DNA of 64,000 bases from Arenibacter sp. ARW7G5Y1 (GCF_003201775.1 NZ_QJJZ01000003.1:310001-374000); one strand, 5' to 3'; positions 17,918 to 26,640 are shown, counted from the first letter of the stretch. Notes: generated by a model not told the origin, from the sequence alone. A program made the numbers and translations.

Positions 17918-17947
17918 AAACCCATAACGAAAGTTATGGGTTTTTTG
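17918..17947 (+). terminator. Terminator of tRNA-Ser
   Basis: AACCCATAAC-GAAA-GTTATGGGTT: a perfect 10-bp stem with a GNRA tetraloop followed by a T-run, 7 bp after the tRNA. Confidence 0.9.
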
Positions 17948-18390
17948 TTTTCTGGAGTCTCCGAAGTTTACTTCGAAGAGGCGGAAGGAAACGGGTCTTG
18001 ACCAATTGTTGTGTTTATACAAATATTGTTGGTAGCCTAATTAGGAAGAATTCCGTGTTTTTGACTCCTCTGAACTGGGCCCTCAATGGGTAATGATTTA
18101 TCGACACTATGTTAGAGTAGACATAATAAAGAACCGGCCTATTTTCAATTTCGTATTAAATCAAGTGGTTTTCACATTGGAAGGTGGAAGGCGTCCATAG
18201 AGCATTTCACCCAAGTGAAAGCGGCCTGGACGCCGGGGCCGTGGAAAGTGCGTAGATTTAAAGAAATTTAAAATCAGCCTAGCCTTTTTTGGTTCGTTTT
18301 TTGGGCGATGCAAAAAATGAACAGGACACAAACTTGAGATAGTAAATTATATGTTTTTGTAATTCACACACAACTTTTAGGATTGATCCA
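17948..18390. other. Noncoding region between tRNA-Ser and the tandem array
   Basis: 443 bp without a supported gene. It holds the nested inverted repeat at 18190-18234. No duplicate of the tRNA 3' end was found, so there is no evidence of an integrated element. Confidence 0.6.
18190..18234. repeat. Nested inverted repeat (two-tier hairpin)
   Basis: Outer arms GGCGTCCA / TGGACGCC (8 bp, perfect) enclose an inner perfect hairpin TTTCAC-CCAA-GTGAAA. The element is isolated in noncoding DNA between tRNA-Ser and the 95-bp tandem array. It could be a structured RNA, a remnant of a mobile element or a protein-binding site; no T-run follows. Confidence 0.5.
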
Positions 18391-19062
18391 AGGAAACAAA
18401 AAAACAACAAGCGCGAGCTTGTTATGGTTTCCATGCTTGCCCCGGATTCCCATTTGGGATGCACGCAGTGAATCCTGTAAAAGGAAGGAAACAAAAAACC
18501 AACAAGCGGGAGCTTGTTATGGTTTCCATGCTTGCCCCGGATTCCCATTTGGGATGCACGCAGTGAATCCTGTAAAAGGAAGGAAACAAAAAACCAACAA
18601 GTGGGAGCTTGTTATGGTTTCCATGCTTGCCCCGGATTCCCTTTTGGGATGCACGCAGTGAATCCTTTAATATGAAGGAAACAAAAAACCAACAAGCGGG
18701 AGCTTGTTATGGTTTCCATGCTTGCCCCGGATTCCCTTTTGGGATGCACGCAGTGAATCCTGTAATATGAAGGAAACAAAAAAACAACAAGTGGGAGCTT
18801 GTTATGGTTTCCATGCTTGCCCCGGATTCCCTTTTGGGATGCACGCAGTGAATCCTTTAATATGAAGGAAACAAAAAACCAACAAGCGGTAGCTTGTTAT
18901 GGTTTCTATGCTTGCCCCGGATTCCCATTTGGGATGCACGCAGTGAATCCTGTAAAAGGAAGGAAACAAAAAAACAACAAGCGCGAGCTTGTTATGGTTT
19001 CCATGCTTGCCCCGGATTCCCATTTGGGATGCACGCAGTGAATCCTTTAATAGGAAGGAAAC
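18391..19062. repeat. Tandem array: seven copies of a 95-bp unit
   Basis: Units start at 18391, 18486, 18581, 18676, 18771, 18866 and 18961, each exactly 95 bp, with the first 7 bp of an eighth at 19056. Each unit carries a hairpin AACAAG..CTTGTT (about unit positions 16-33) and a second inverted repeat GGATTC..GAATCC (about 55-84) that encloses CCC-WTTT-GGG. Differences between units fall mostly in the first hairpin's loop, at one loop base of the second, and in the linker (tgtaaaagg / tttaatatg). 95 is not a multiple of 3, and the open frames across it are by-products. There are no unique spacers, so it is not a CRISPR. Confidence 0.95.
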
Positions 19063-19174
19063 ATAAATGAGCCCAGAATTACATCCCTTTATTGGTTTAC
19101 ATTAATTTTTAAACTTTTTAGGCTAATCTATCCGTAAGTCATACCTTATTTTGGCAAAAATAAAATTTGTGTAT

Positions 19175-19627
19175 ATGTCTGTCCTTGCGCGTAATGAAAA
19201 TCAAATTACATTTATTTATAGTTCACTGTCCCCTTTGGGTAAGAAATTGTTGGGTTATTTAAAGGGAACTAAAATGAAAGTTGAATCGATCGATATTGCC
19301 CAAGAACAACTAAGTGATACCATTTGGCTTGAAGTGATTGAAAATCTTGGTTTGCCTTTCACCGAAATTTTCCCAAGCTTGGAGGATCACTTTACAGATC
19401 TGCCTGTAGATCAAAATTATTCTACAGATGATTGGCTGAAGCTTATTAATAAAAATCCTAGTCTTTTACAGCGTCCTATTATTATAAATGGCGATACCGC
19501 AAAATTGATCTCGAGTCGGTCGGAAATTTTAAAATTTTTTAGTGTTGATTCCGCCGGGTTGAAGAAAAAGATGGCCCATGAACCTCCAACAACTTCATCT
19601 ACGACAGATAAAGAGAGATTTATCTAA
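19175..19627 (+). CDS. ArsC/Spx-like family protein lacking the N-terminal cysteine
   Basis: A 150-residue thioredoxin-fold-related protein resembling the flavobacterial arsenate reductase-like (ArsC/Spx) family: MSVLARNENQITFIYSSLSPLGKKLLGYL at the start, DIAQEQLSDTIWLEVIENLGLP in the middle, and LQRPIIINGDTAKLISSRSEILKFF near the end, the last matching the ArsC RPI(V)xxG motif. The catalytic Cys of true ArsC, expected around residue 18, is replaced by the SSLSPLG loop, so arsenate reduction is unlikely. An Spx-like binding role is possible. I start at the ATG at 19175; a TTG at 19151 would add eight residues. Confidence 0.75.
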   Translation: MSVLARNENQITFIYSSLSPLGKKLLGYLKGTKMKVESIDIAQEQLSDTIWLEVIENLGLPFTEIFPSLEDHFTDLPVDQNYSTDDWLKLINKNPSLLQRPIIINGDTAKLISSRSEILKFFSVDSAGLKKKMAHEPPTTSSTTDKERFI

Positions 19628-20056
19628 AATTTGCCAACTCCATTACCATGGTTATTTTATAAAAATGATAGCTCAAGTTATGGATATGGCGTTATAGAAC
19701 AAGGGTATCATCGCTATAATACAGCACTTGTTATAATTAAACTACCCACTACTATTTATAAATTGTACCTAAACAAAGGTCAAGTTGTATTGTTCCCCTC
19801 TGTTTAATAGTGAGGCCACAATTGTAGCCGATACCACAACTTTGGAATAACGGTCGATATTAAAATTTTTCAATCCCCAATATCAAAAACATCGGCTTCC
19901 CAAGCCTGTTGGTTGGTTCTTTGCCAGCGTTTATCATTCGCAGCAAAAATTATGGATATCAGGTTAATATTAGCTTCAATTAGGATTTATCTTACCAAAA
20001 AATTAGCGGTTGTTTTATGACTGCCAAACATTGGTTAAAACTATAATGTTACTCCT
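19628..20056. other. Intergenic region before the SbnA-like gene
   Basis: 429 bp; no gene, repeat or terminator seen. It must contain the promoter of the 20057-24655 cassette, but no clear TTG/TAnnTTTG pair stood out. Confidence 0.6.
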
Positions 20057-21082
20057 ATGAAAAAGATAGCTTCCCATATATTGGATTCCATTGGCAATAC
20101 ACCAATGGTCCATTTAAAAAGAATTTTTGAAGACAATAGATTCGTATATGCAAAGATGGAAGGTTTCAATCCTGGCGGTAGTATGAAAGATCGGTCTGCC
20201 AGCCGCATCATCTCTGAATTAATGAGGGATGGGAAAATAAAAAAAGGGGGAACGGTCATAGAATCAAGTTCTGGTAATATGGCTATAGGCCTAGCGCAGG
20301 CCTGTTTATTTCATGGATTGAAACTAAAAGTAGTGGTAGATCCCAACCTCAATCCCCATACGCGCAAGTTATTGGAGGTCTATGGAGCCGAATTAATAAT
20401 GGTAGATCGTCCAATAGCAGATGGTGGTTTTTTAGGTGCAAGATTGGAGAAGGTGCAAGAGTTGCTTTATTCTGATCCCAATAGCGTTTGGTCTAACCAG
20501 TACCGCAACCCAAATAACCCAAAAGCATACAGCAACACCATGAGGGAAATAATGCATTCATTAAACAATCGGGTCGACTATATTTTTATTGCTACCAGTA
20601 CTTGTGGTAGTCTTATGGGATGCGCAGACTATATTCAAAAGCATAATCTAAGCACAAAATTGGTTGCTATTGATGCAATAGGTAGCGTATTATTTGGTGG
20701 ACCAATCAAATCGAGAAAAATCCCTGGTCATGGTGCCGGCATGCCTTCCCACTTTCTTGTTCCGGATAAGGTGCATGATGTTATTCATGTAGCGGATATT
20801 GATTGTATAAGGGGTTGTGTAAAACTATTGCACCATGAAGCTATTCTTGCCGGTGGTTCTTCAGGCGGTGTTGTTTCTGCCTATCTTAAGTATCAATACA
20901 AACTGCCCGAAGGTTCTGTGTCTGTACTTTTATTCCCTGATAAGGGAGAACGCTACTTGGATACAATCTATAATCCTCAATGGGTTAGACAAAATTTCGA
21001 TATCGATCAAATTCCATTGCATTTTAACCCTAGCGATTTGATCAACAGCAACACTCAAATACCTATACATGAAAGCTTATAG
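20057..21082 (+). CDS. SbnA-like PLP-dependent synthase (cysteine synthase fold)
   Basis: A 341-residue fold-type II PLP enzyme. The PLP lysine K44 is in FNPGGSMKDRSASR; SSSGNMAIGLAQA (about 74-86) binds the phosphate, and a GGSSGG loop lies near 282-287. The sequence YAKMEGFNPGGSMKDR and the GHGAGMPSHF segment match SbnA, which joins O-phosphoserine and glutamate to N-(2-amino-2-carboxyethyl)-glutamate, the precursor of 2,3-diaminopropionate. A related beta-replacement on another acceptor is possible. It overlaps the next gene by 14 bp. No SbnB homologue is adjacent, which is notable. Confidence 0.8.
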   Translation: MKKIASHILDSIGNTPMVHLKRIFEDNRFVYAKMEGFNPGGSMKDRSASRIISELMRDGKIKKGGTVIESSSGNMAIGLAQACLFHGLKLKVVVDPNLNPHTRKLLEVYGAELIMVDRPIADGGFLGARLEKVQELLYSDPNSVWSNQYRNPNNPKAYSNTMREIMHSLNNRVDYIFIATSTCGSLMGCADYIQKHNLSTKLVAIDAIGSVLFGGPIKSRKIPGHGAGMPSHFLVPDKVHDVIHVADIDCIRGCVKLLHHEAILAGGSSGGVVSAYLKYQYKLPEGSVSVLLFPDKGERYLDTIYNPQWVRQNFDIDQIPLHFNPSDLINSNTQIPIHESL

Positions 21083-22889
21083 AATCGCAATAGTAGGTTT
21101 GGGGCCCAAAGGTCTTTATGCTTTTGAACGACTTCTGGCACAACTGGGCAAAATTGAAGGGGAACAGGAAATAGAGGTTCATTTATTTGAAAAATCGGGA
21201 AATTATGGAGCTGGAGCGATATATGATCCCAATCAGCCCGATTATTTACTCATGAACTATCCAAATCGTAATATCGATGTATGGCCAACAGAAAATTTAA
21301 AGCCTGTTGTTGAACATTCTCCCTCTTTTTCGGAGTGGTTAACAAATAGAACTCCTGAGAAAGTGGCAAGCTATGATGACCAATTTGCATCACGGTCACT
21401 GGTTGGTAAATATTTAAAGGACAGTTTCGAAAATTTATATAAGCGGGGTATCCAATCATACCGTATCATTAAACACAGCTGCGCTGTTGTTGATATTTCC
21501 AAAATGGAGGAAGCTTATAAAATGAGATTAAAAGTAGCGATGGATGGAGAGGATCAAACCCTTATTGTAAACAATATTTTAATATCCACAGGTCATTGTA
21601 GTTGGAAAGGTAGTTTTGAAGAAAGAAAACATGGAGATGGGACCAAGATCCCTGAAAAATCGACCGTACCATTTATCTATCCGGTTAATTTAAAATTATC
21701 TAAGGTACAAGGCAATACTCCGGTTGCGATCAAAGGCATGGGTTTAACTTTTATTGATGCTGTGCTAGCGCTCACAGAAGGTCGTGGAGGTCGTTTTTTG
21801 ACAAAAAATGATGACTTGGTTGTCTATGAACCTTCGTATAAGGAGCCCAGCATTATACATGCTTTTTCCCGTACTGGACTTCCCATGGTTCCCCGTTCTG
21901 TTGATGAAGGAAAAAAGGCATATCGGCCTGTCTACTTCACACATGATTCCATTCGCAGAAGTATGGGTAATGGGCAGAAACCTTGTTTTTTAAAGCATAT
22001 TTTACCATTATATAAATTAGAGACCGAATATCGTTACTATACTGTAGCTTTTAAAAACAAAGGGCTAACATTGTACCCAGAAGACAATGCGAATGGGTTA
22101 AGGCGTCAAATCTTGAATTTCCACAAGGATTATACGGAGGAGTATCCATTTCGTTTCGAAAATATGTTCAGGTCCGTAGATATACAAAACCCCTCTGTAA
22201 AACTTGGGCCTTTGGCTTATTTGAGATATCTGGTGGAAGAAGCCGAATTGGGATCAGAAAAAAGTCCATTCATGGCGGCGGCCATGACATGGGGAAAAAT
22301 TAGTGGACTATTTAGGAGTGTTTACAATTTTGGGGGAATGACTGCAGAATCCCACCAAATGTTCGAACAAAATTTTCGTTCGCAACTAAATAGAATTTCC
22401 TATGGCCCTCCCCTAACCAATATGAAAAAAATAGTGGCCCTGGTAGAATCGGGAATTTTGAATTTGGACTATGCTAAAAAGCCAAATCTTCTTTGGAAGC
22501 AAAACAGATGGCATTTAGGGGTGAAGAACAGGAAGCCTGTTGAAGCCGAAATGCTTGTTGATGCACGTATTCCCACCAATGTTTCCCAAGCGGATTGGTC
22601 GCCTTTATTGAAGGGTATGCAAAAAAATGAGCTATTAAGGGAGTTTATTGTTCCCGGAAAAAAAAGCTACAACACATCTTGTCCGGAAATTGATAGAAGT
22701 GGAAGACTGGTTGATCCAGAGGGGAATATCAATAATGATATTACTTTATATGGAACATTAACTGAAGGCATAGTATATGATAATGATTCACTTTCGCGAG
22801 AGTGCAATAATTTTGCATCTTCATGGGCCTTGCGAACCGTAGAAAAATATTCCGAAATCCAGTTAAACAGTAAAATAGAAGCACCATGA
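21069..22889 (+). CDS. Large FAD/NAD(P)-binding oxidoreductase (NAD_binding_9 type)
   Basis: A 606-residue protein. The Rossmann motif GLGPKG is at residues 10-15, followed by YAFERLL and, near 60-75, the MNYPNRNIDVWP stretch typical of the PF13454 FAD/NAD(P)-binding family. A second nucleotide-binding-like part follows (ILISTGHC about 175, VAIKGMGLTFIDAVLAL about 223-239), and the C-terminal part is mostly helical. The family is related in fold to flavin monooxygenases, but no reaction has been assigned to this type that I know of. It overlaps the SbnA-like gene by 14 bp and the next gene by 4 bp (ATGA), so the three are co-translated. It may take the place of SbnB, or N-oxygenate the product; both are inference. 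Confidence 0.7.
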   Translation: MKAYRIAIVGLGPKGLYAFERLLAQLGKIEGEQEIEVHLFEKSGNYGAGAIYDPNQPDYLLMNYPNRNIDVWPTENLKPVVEHSPSFSEWLTNRTPEKVASYDDQFASRSLVGKYLKDSFENLYKRGIQSYRIIKHSCAVVDISKMEEAYKMRLKVAMDGEDQTLIVNNILISTGHCSWKGSFEERKHGDGTKIPEKSTVPFIYPVNLKLSKVQGNTPVAIKGMGLTFIDAVLALTEGRGGRFLTKNDDLVVYEPSYKEPSIIHAFSRTGLPMVPRSVDEGKKAYRPVYFTHDSIRRSMGNGQKPCFLKHILPLYKLETEYRYYTVAFKNKGLTLYPEDNANGLRRQILNFHKDYTEEYPFRFENMFRSVDIQNPSVKLGPLAYLRYLVEEAELGSEKSPFMAAAMTWGKISGLFRSVYNFGGMTAESHQMFEQNFRSQLNRISYGPPLTNMKKIVALVESGILNLDYAKKPNLLWKQNRWHLGVKNRKPVEAEMLVDARIPTNVSQADWSPLLKGMQKNELLREFIVPGKKSYNTSCPEIDRSGRLVDPEGNINNDITLYGTLTEGIVYDNDSLSRECNNFASSWALRTVEKYSEIQLNSKIEAP

Positions 22890-24352
22890 AAAGTTTATCC
22901 TATTCAAAATCCAATGGCCAATATCCCCTGACCCCAGTTACCAATCCATGGATGATTGATATTATGGCCGAAACAGATCTTGTGAAAAAGTTGATCAAAA
23001 ATTATAAGTCTCCAGTAAATTTGCACCACATACCTTCCTTTGAACACAATATTGATTCCTTCCAAGAGGTTTTTAAAAAGTACAATATCGATTCCAGAAT
23101 CTATTTTGCCAGAAAAGCAAATAAATCAAAGAGTCTTGTTAAAGCTGCCTTGGATTTTGAAATTGGAGTGGATACCGCCAGCTTTAATGAACTTGAACAA
23201 TCAATAAAACTTGGAGCAAATTCGGAATACTTGGTATTGACAGCGGCCATTAAAACATCGGAAATGTTGAAATTGGCAATACAGAACAATGTGGTAATAA
23301 TTATTGACAACCATGATGAGCTTAAGCTGACCCAAAAAATTGCCAAGGAACTGAATATAATTGCACTTATTGGAATTCGCCTTAGCGGTTTTATAGTTGC
23401 AGGTAAAAAATTGTATAGCAGATTTGGTTTCGACATAGAAGGAGAGAGGAGTCGCCTGAAGTTATGGTTTTCCCAGAAATCTGAATTCCCCAACATTTTA
23501 CTTAAAGGCCTACATTTTCATTTGGACGGGTATTCCATAGTTCAACGTGCGGAGGCAATCCTTCAAACTTTGCAATTTGTGGATGAACTAAAGGCATGTG
23601 GATGTAATATTACCTTTTTGGACATCGGTGGTGGTATCTTGGTAAATTACCTTGAATCGAAAAAGGAGTGGGAAGATTTTCAAACAGGCTTGCAATTGGC
23701 TGTACTGGAAGAAAAACCGCCATTGACCTTTAAGAATAATGGTTTGGGTTTTAAAATAGCTGAAACTGGAAATTCCATAGAAGGAAACTTGAAGACCTAT
23801 CCGTACTTCAATGAAATAAATGGACCGGAATTTCTGGAGCAGATTCTAACTTACACAAAAGATTCCAACCCTCCGGTACATGAGCTCCTAAATGAAAGGA
23901 ATATCCAATTGCGCATTGAACCAGGTCGTTCATTGTTGAACGGTGTGGGGCTGACGATTGCGACTGTGGCCCATAGAAAACAGGATGCCAATGGCACTTG
24001 GCTTGTAGGATTGGAAATGAATATGAGTCAATTAAAAAGTTCTAGTGCCGATTTCTTGGTGGATCCCTATATCATTTACCAAAATTCTGAAAGTGATATT
24101 GGCTCTGTGGAGCTTTTCTTTACCGGTGCATATTGTTTGGAACAAGATATCCTATTGAAACGAAAACTCTCTTTCCCAAAATTACCCGACATCGGGGATT
24201 TTGTTGTATTTGTTAATACCGGTGGCTACATGATGCATTTTTATGAAACCGAAGCACACCTTTTTGAGCTGTCTACAAACCTATATATACAAGAAGCAAA
24301 AGATAATGAACCTCTTCAAATATTGGCAGATGATTCGATTTCAAATATCTGA
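22886..24352 (+). CDS. Y4yA-family PLP-dependent enzyme (fold-type III decarboxylase-like)
   Basis: A 488-residue enzyme with the alanine-racemase/ornithine-decarboxylase barrel. K77 in YFARKANK is the PLP lysine. HFHLDGYS (about 211-218) and FLDIGGGILVNY (about 246-257) hold the phosphate and Ser/Gly contacts. RIEPGRSLLNG (about 345-355) is the Arg-x-Glu-Pro motif. GAYCLEQDIL carries the catalytic Cys with acidic partner seen in Orn/DAP/Dap decarboxylases. I recognise it as Y4yA-like; close in logic is SbnH, which decarboxylates a diaminopropionate adduct. The 4-bp overlap with the FAD protein supports one pathway. Confidence 0.75.
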   Translation: MKSLSYSKSNGQYPLTPVTNPWMIDIMAETDLVKKLIKNYKSPVNLHHIPSFEHNIDSFQEVFKKYNIDSRIYFARKANKSKSLVKAALDFEIGVDTASFNELEQSIKLGANSEYLVLTAAIKTSEMLKLAIQNNVVIIIDNHDELKLTQKIAKELNIIALIGIRLSGFIVAGKKLYSRFGFDIEGERSRLKLWFSQKSEFPNILLKGLHFHLDGYSIVQRAEAILQTLQFVDELKACGCNITFLDIGGGILVNYLESKKEWEDFQTGLQLAVLEEKPPLTFKNNGLGFKIAETGNSIEGNLKTYPYFNEINGPEFLEQILTYTKDSNPPVHELLNERNIQLRIEPGRSLLNGVGLTIATVAHRKQDANGTWLVGLEMNMSQLKSSSADFLVDPYIIYQNSESDIGSVELFFTGAYCLEQDILLKRKLSFPKLPDIGDFVVFVNTGGYMMHFYETEAHLFELSTNLYIQEAKDNEPLQILADDSISNI

Positions 24353-24403
24353 TTATCAATTATTTATAATATATATTGAAATAACTCTTAAACATTATAA
24401 TGT

Positions 24404-24655
24404 ATGGCCGATATTATCGGAATATTTGCGGGATTTTTTACAACCATTGGTGCGTTGCCCCAAATAATTAAGGCATACCGAACCAAAAGTGTAGGCGACA
24501 TATCGCTATGGATGTTTACTACAATCCTAACAGGAGTTATCCTTTGGACGGTTTATGGAACAATTAAAATGGATTGGCCAATAATTATAACCAATGGCAT
24601 ATCGGCTATATTGAATGGTATAATGATTTTATTTTATTTTAAATTTTCCAAGTGA
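24404..24655 (+). CDS. SemiSWEET-type transporter (MtN3/PQ-loop)
   Basis: An 83-residue membrane protein with three transmembrane helices (about 6-22, 38-55, 61-79). A PQ-loop GALPQIIKAYRTKSVGDIS (about 17-35) is diagnostic of bacterial SemiSWEETs, which work as homodimers and move sugars down gradients. It lies 51 bp after the Y4yA-like gene on the same strand, and may export or import the cassette's small product rather than a sugar; this is inferred from position. Length is normal for the family (80-100). Confidence 0.8.
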   Translation: MADIIGIFAGFFTTIGALPQIIKAYRTKSVGDISLWMFTTILTGVILWTVYGTIKMDWPIIITNGISAILNGIMILFYFKFSK

Positions 24656-24988
24656 TCATAAAACTAATTTTCCAATAGAAATGTTCCTGGACGTTTTATA
24701 CATACTTCATGGGGACTAACCTCTATGCCTATACTTATTATAGATTTCATGTCTGCTGATAAAAGGATAAACAGCCTAAATGTGCAGGAATAGTTACAGG
24801 TATTTTAAGAGCATGTCGCTTCCAATTTATCCCTTACAATTTTATGAAATCCATGACCCAAATTTAATTGGTAGATTAATGCAACATAGAGTTCCCCTCT
24901 TTAGTTTTTGAACTAAGGACAATTCTTTTACGATTAAACTTATCGATCTTTCCAAAGTAAATTTATCATAAACTAAAAAATTTAAGAT
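24656..24988. other. Intergenic region
   Basis: 333 bp between the SemiSWEET and VOC genes; no coding, repeat or terminator signal was seen. Confidence 0.6.
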
Positions 24989-25390
24989 ATGACTGTACAA
25001 GCTTATTTGGCTTTTGGGGGAAACTGTCAAGAGGCCCTCAATTTTTACGCGGATTGTTTCAATGCGGAAATTAGGAATAGACAAACTTATGCAGATAAGG
25101 AAATCGATGTCCCATCTTCTTTTAGAGATAAATTACAACATGCTGAACTCAAGGGCAAAGGTGTATATTTAATGGCCTATGATGCCGCACCTGATACTCC
25201 TTTGACCGATGGCAGTAAGATACATTTGAGCATTGATTTGGACCAAAAGGAAAAAGCGGAAGCTATTTATGCAAAATTATCGGCCGGTGGCCGCATTCAC
25301 CATGGGTTACGGGAAAGAGAGTGGAACGCCCTTTTCGCACGCTTTACTGATAAATATGGAATCAATTGGATGATTAACTGTGATATTTGA
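24989..25390 (+). CDS. VOC superfamily protein (PhnB-like)
   Basis: A 133-residue protein with two beta-alpha-beta-beta-beta units: YLAFGGNCQEALNFYADCFNAEI at the start, then HAELKGKGVYLMAYDA, and a C-terminal FARFTDKYGINWMIN, which is the PhnB/YjdN-like pattern. This subgroup has lost several glyoxalase metal ligands and its substrate is unknown. It stands alone, with over 300 bp on both sides. A dioxygenase or resistance role cannot be distinguished. Confidence 0.8.
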   Translation: MTVQAYLAFGGNCQEALNFYADCFNAEIRNRQTYADKEIDVPSSFRDKLQHAELKGKGVYLMAYDAAPDTPLTDGSKIHLSIDLDQKEKAEAIYAKLSAGGRIHHGLREREWNALFARFTDKYGINWMINCDI

Positions 25391-25728
25391 AGCTAGGGGT
25401 ACCAATGGGGATGTTTAACAACCCTTAAAACATAAATGAAAACTTCTATATGGATGAGATCTGCTGTGATTTTACACTTTTTCAAAGCCCAAATACCCGT
25501 TTAAATCCACCATTGACTTTGAATATAATATGAGCGAATTTTCAATTGAATAATTAGCATGTTTCTTTCCCTGGTCAAGTGTAGAAACCGAAAACCATAA
25601 AACTGCTGTATCACAATTATTAGAGGTCATAATTATTTGTATTGAATTAATGTTTTGTTACAATGCATCGTAATTTTAAACTATGCCAAACGGTAGGCGT
25701 TATTGGTTACCGTATAAAATTTGTAAAT
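25391..25728. other. Intergenic region
   Basis: 338 bp; nothing gene-like is seen. The open frame here is only the upstream extension of the next gene. Confidence 0.55.
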
Positions 25729-26178
25729 ATGAATAATAATGTAAGAGATATTAAAGATCAATTAAATGATATCATTCAGAAAAACGAGGATTCCATCAAG
25801 GGGTATAAAAAGGCGGCCGAGAATACCACGGAAGTAGGACTGCAAACCTATTTTCTAGATAAGGCCCGTGAGCGAGGTATATTTTTGGTCGAGTTAAAAT
25901 CCGTTGTCCCGGCTGTAAATACTAGGCGTGAAATTGATGGTAGCACCTTAGGGGCATTGCACCGAACTTGGATGGATGTGAAGGCATTCTTTTCGGGCGA
26001 TGAAGCTGAATCAATGTTGGAAGAGGCTATTAGAGGTGATAACGCTGCCATTGAAGAATACAATGATATTCTAGAGGATGGTCGCTTACCACTGGATGTA
26101 GCCAATGTAATAAGAAGACAAAGGGATCAGCTTAGGCAAGATCTGCAACGAATAAAAACATTGGAAGATCTGAGATAG
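25729..26178 (+). CDS. PA2169-type ferritin-like four-helix protein (DUF2383)
   Basis: A 149-residue all-helical protein. N-terminal DIKDQLNDIIQKNEDSIKGYKKAAENT and the later SMLEEAIRGDNAAIEEYNDIL carry the Glu/His-type spacing of the PA2169/DUF2383 ferritin-like family, with helices at about 4-28, 35-55, 77-110 and 115-145. Members are often induced by stress and may bind iron, but this is unproven. I choose the ATG at 25729; the upstream part of the frame (from 25663) has no family character. A strong terminator follows 24 bp after the stop. Confidence 0.8.
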   Translation: MNNNVRDIKDQLNDIIQKNEDSIKGYKKAAENTTEVGLQTYFLDKARERGIFLVELKSVVPAVNTRREIDGSTLGALHRTWMDVKAFFSGDEAESMLEEAIRGDNAAIEEYNDILEDGRLPLDVANVIRRQRDQLRQDLQRIKTLEDLR

Positions 26179-26201
26179 TCCATGTCTCCCATCTTAGTGA
26201 G

Positions 26202-26236
26202 GCCGTTCCAATAATTAAATTGGAACGGCTTTTTTT
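26202..26236 (+). terminator. Terminator of the PA2169-type gene
   Basis: GCCGTTCCAA / TTGGAACGGC form a perfect 10-bp stem with an 8-nt loop, followed by seven Ts. Confidence 0.9.
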
Positions 26237-26360
26237 ATTTACCGGCACACAAAATTCTTTGACGATTATAGTTCCAGGTATTAAATTGCTCTGTCCTATA
26301 CACTTTTCTTCCTTAAATTTGCATGCTAAGGTGCAATCGGAACCCTGACTCCGTTGGAAG

Positions 26361-26563
26361 TTTATTAGTGAAACTCAATTTTGAGAAGTCGGTAAGACGC
26401 ACTAAAAATTGCAAGTTGAACTAATCCCGGCTTTTTCGGCGGGATCTAGGTTCTATACCTCGACCCTAGGGTCGATTCCTATTATTGGGTTCGGGGCCTG
26501 CCTAAGTCGGCAGACAGGCCTACCTATGTCGGCAGACAGGCCTGCCCTGAGGTTTAATACCTT
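26361..26563 (-). repeat. Dispersed repeat, copy A (about 203 bp)
   Basis: Reverse-complement copy of a noncoding element that also occurs at 42015-42193 and 54748-54926. In element orientation it runs from TATTAAACCTCAGG to CACTAATAAA. It contains two copies of a ~21-bp GC-rich unit with CTGTCTGCCGAC, a palindrome TCGACCCTAGGGTCGA, a CCCG..CGGG hairpin and a conserved 3' part with CAATTTT..AAAATTG arms. It lies between the PA2169-type gene's terminator and the AOS-fusion stop codon. Confidence 0.9.
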
Positions 26564-26640
26564 TTATTAAATACCTTAAAGTCCCATAAATTCATTTCGT
26601 TGGTTTCAATAAAAATTCCAATTAATAAAGAATACTTCTG

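Noticed and set aside
17716..17925. Minus-strand frame over tRNA-Ser (69 codons)
   Set aside because: It lies antisense to a well-folded tRNA; the translation RRKRDSNPRRCD is the familiar artefact of reading a tRNA backwards.
18383..19041. Open frames of 60-90 codons on both strands within the tandem repeat
   Set aside because: They simply follow the 95-bp repeat; the unit is not a multiple of 3, so the frame changes each copy and no protein pattern remains.
18391..19062. CRISPR array
   Set aside because: The repeats are contiguous 95-bp units with no unique spacers, and no cas genes lie nearby.
17826..19062. tRNA-Ser as an attachment site of an integrated element
   Set aside because: No copy of the tRNA 3' end was found downstream, and no integrase or phage gene is present.
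20057..24655. Complete staphyloferrin B-type siderophore cluster
   Set aside because: Only SbnA-like and an SbnH-like-fold gene are present; the NIS synthetases, SbnB and exporter needed for a siderophore are absent.
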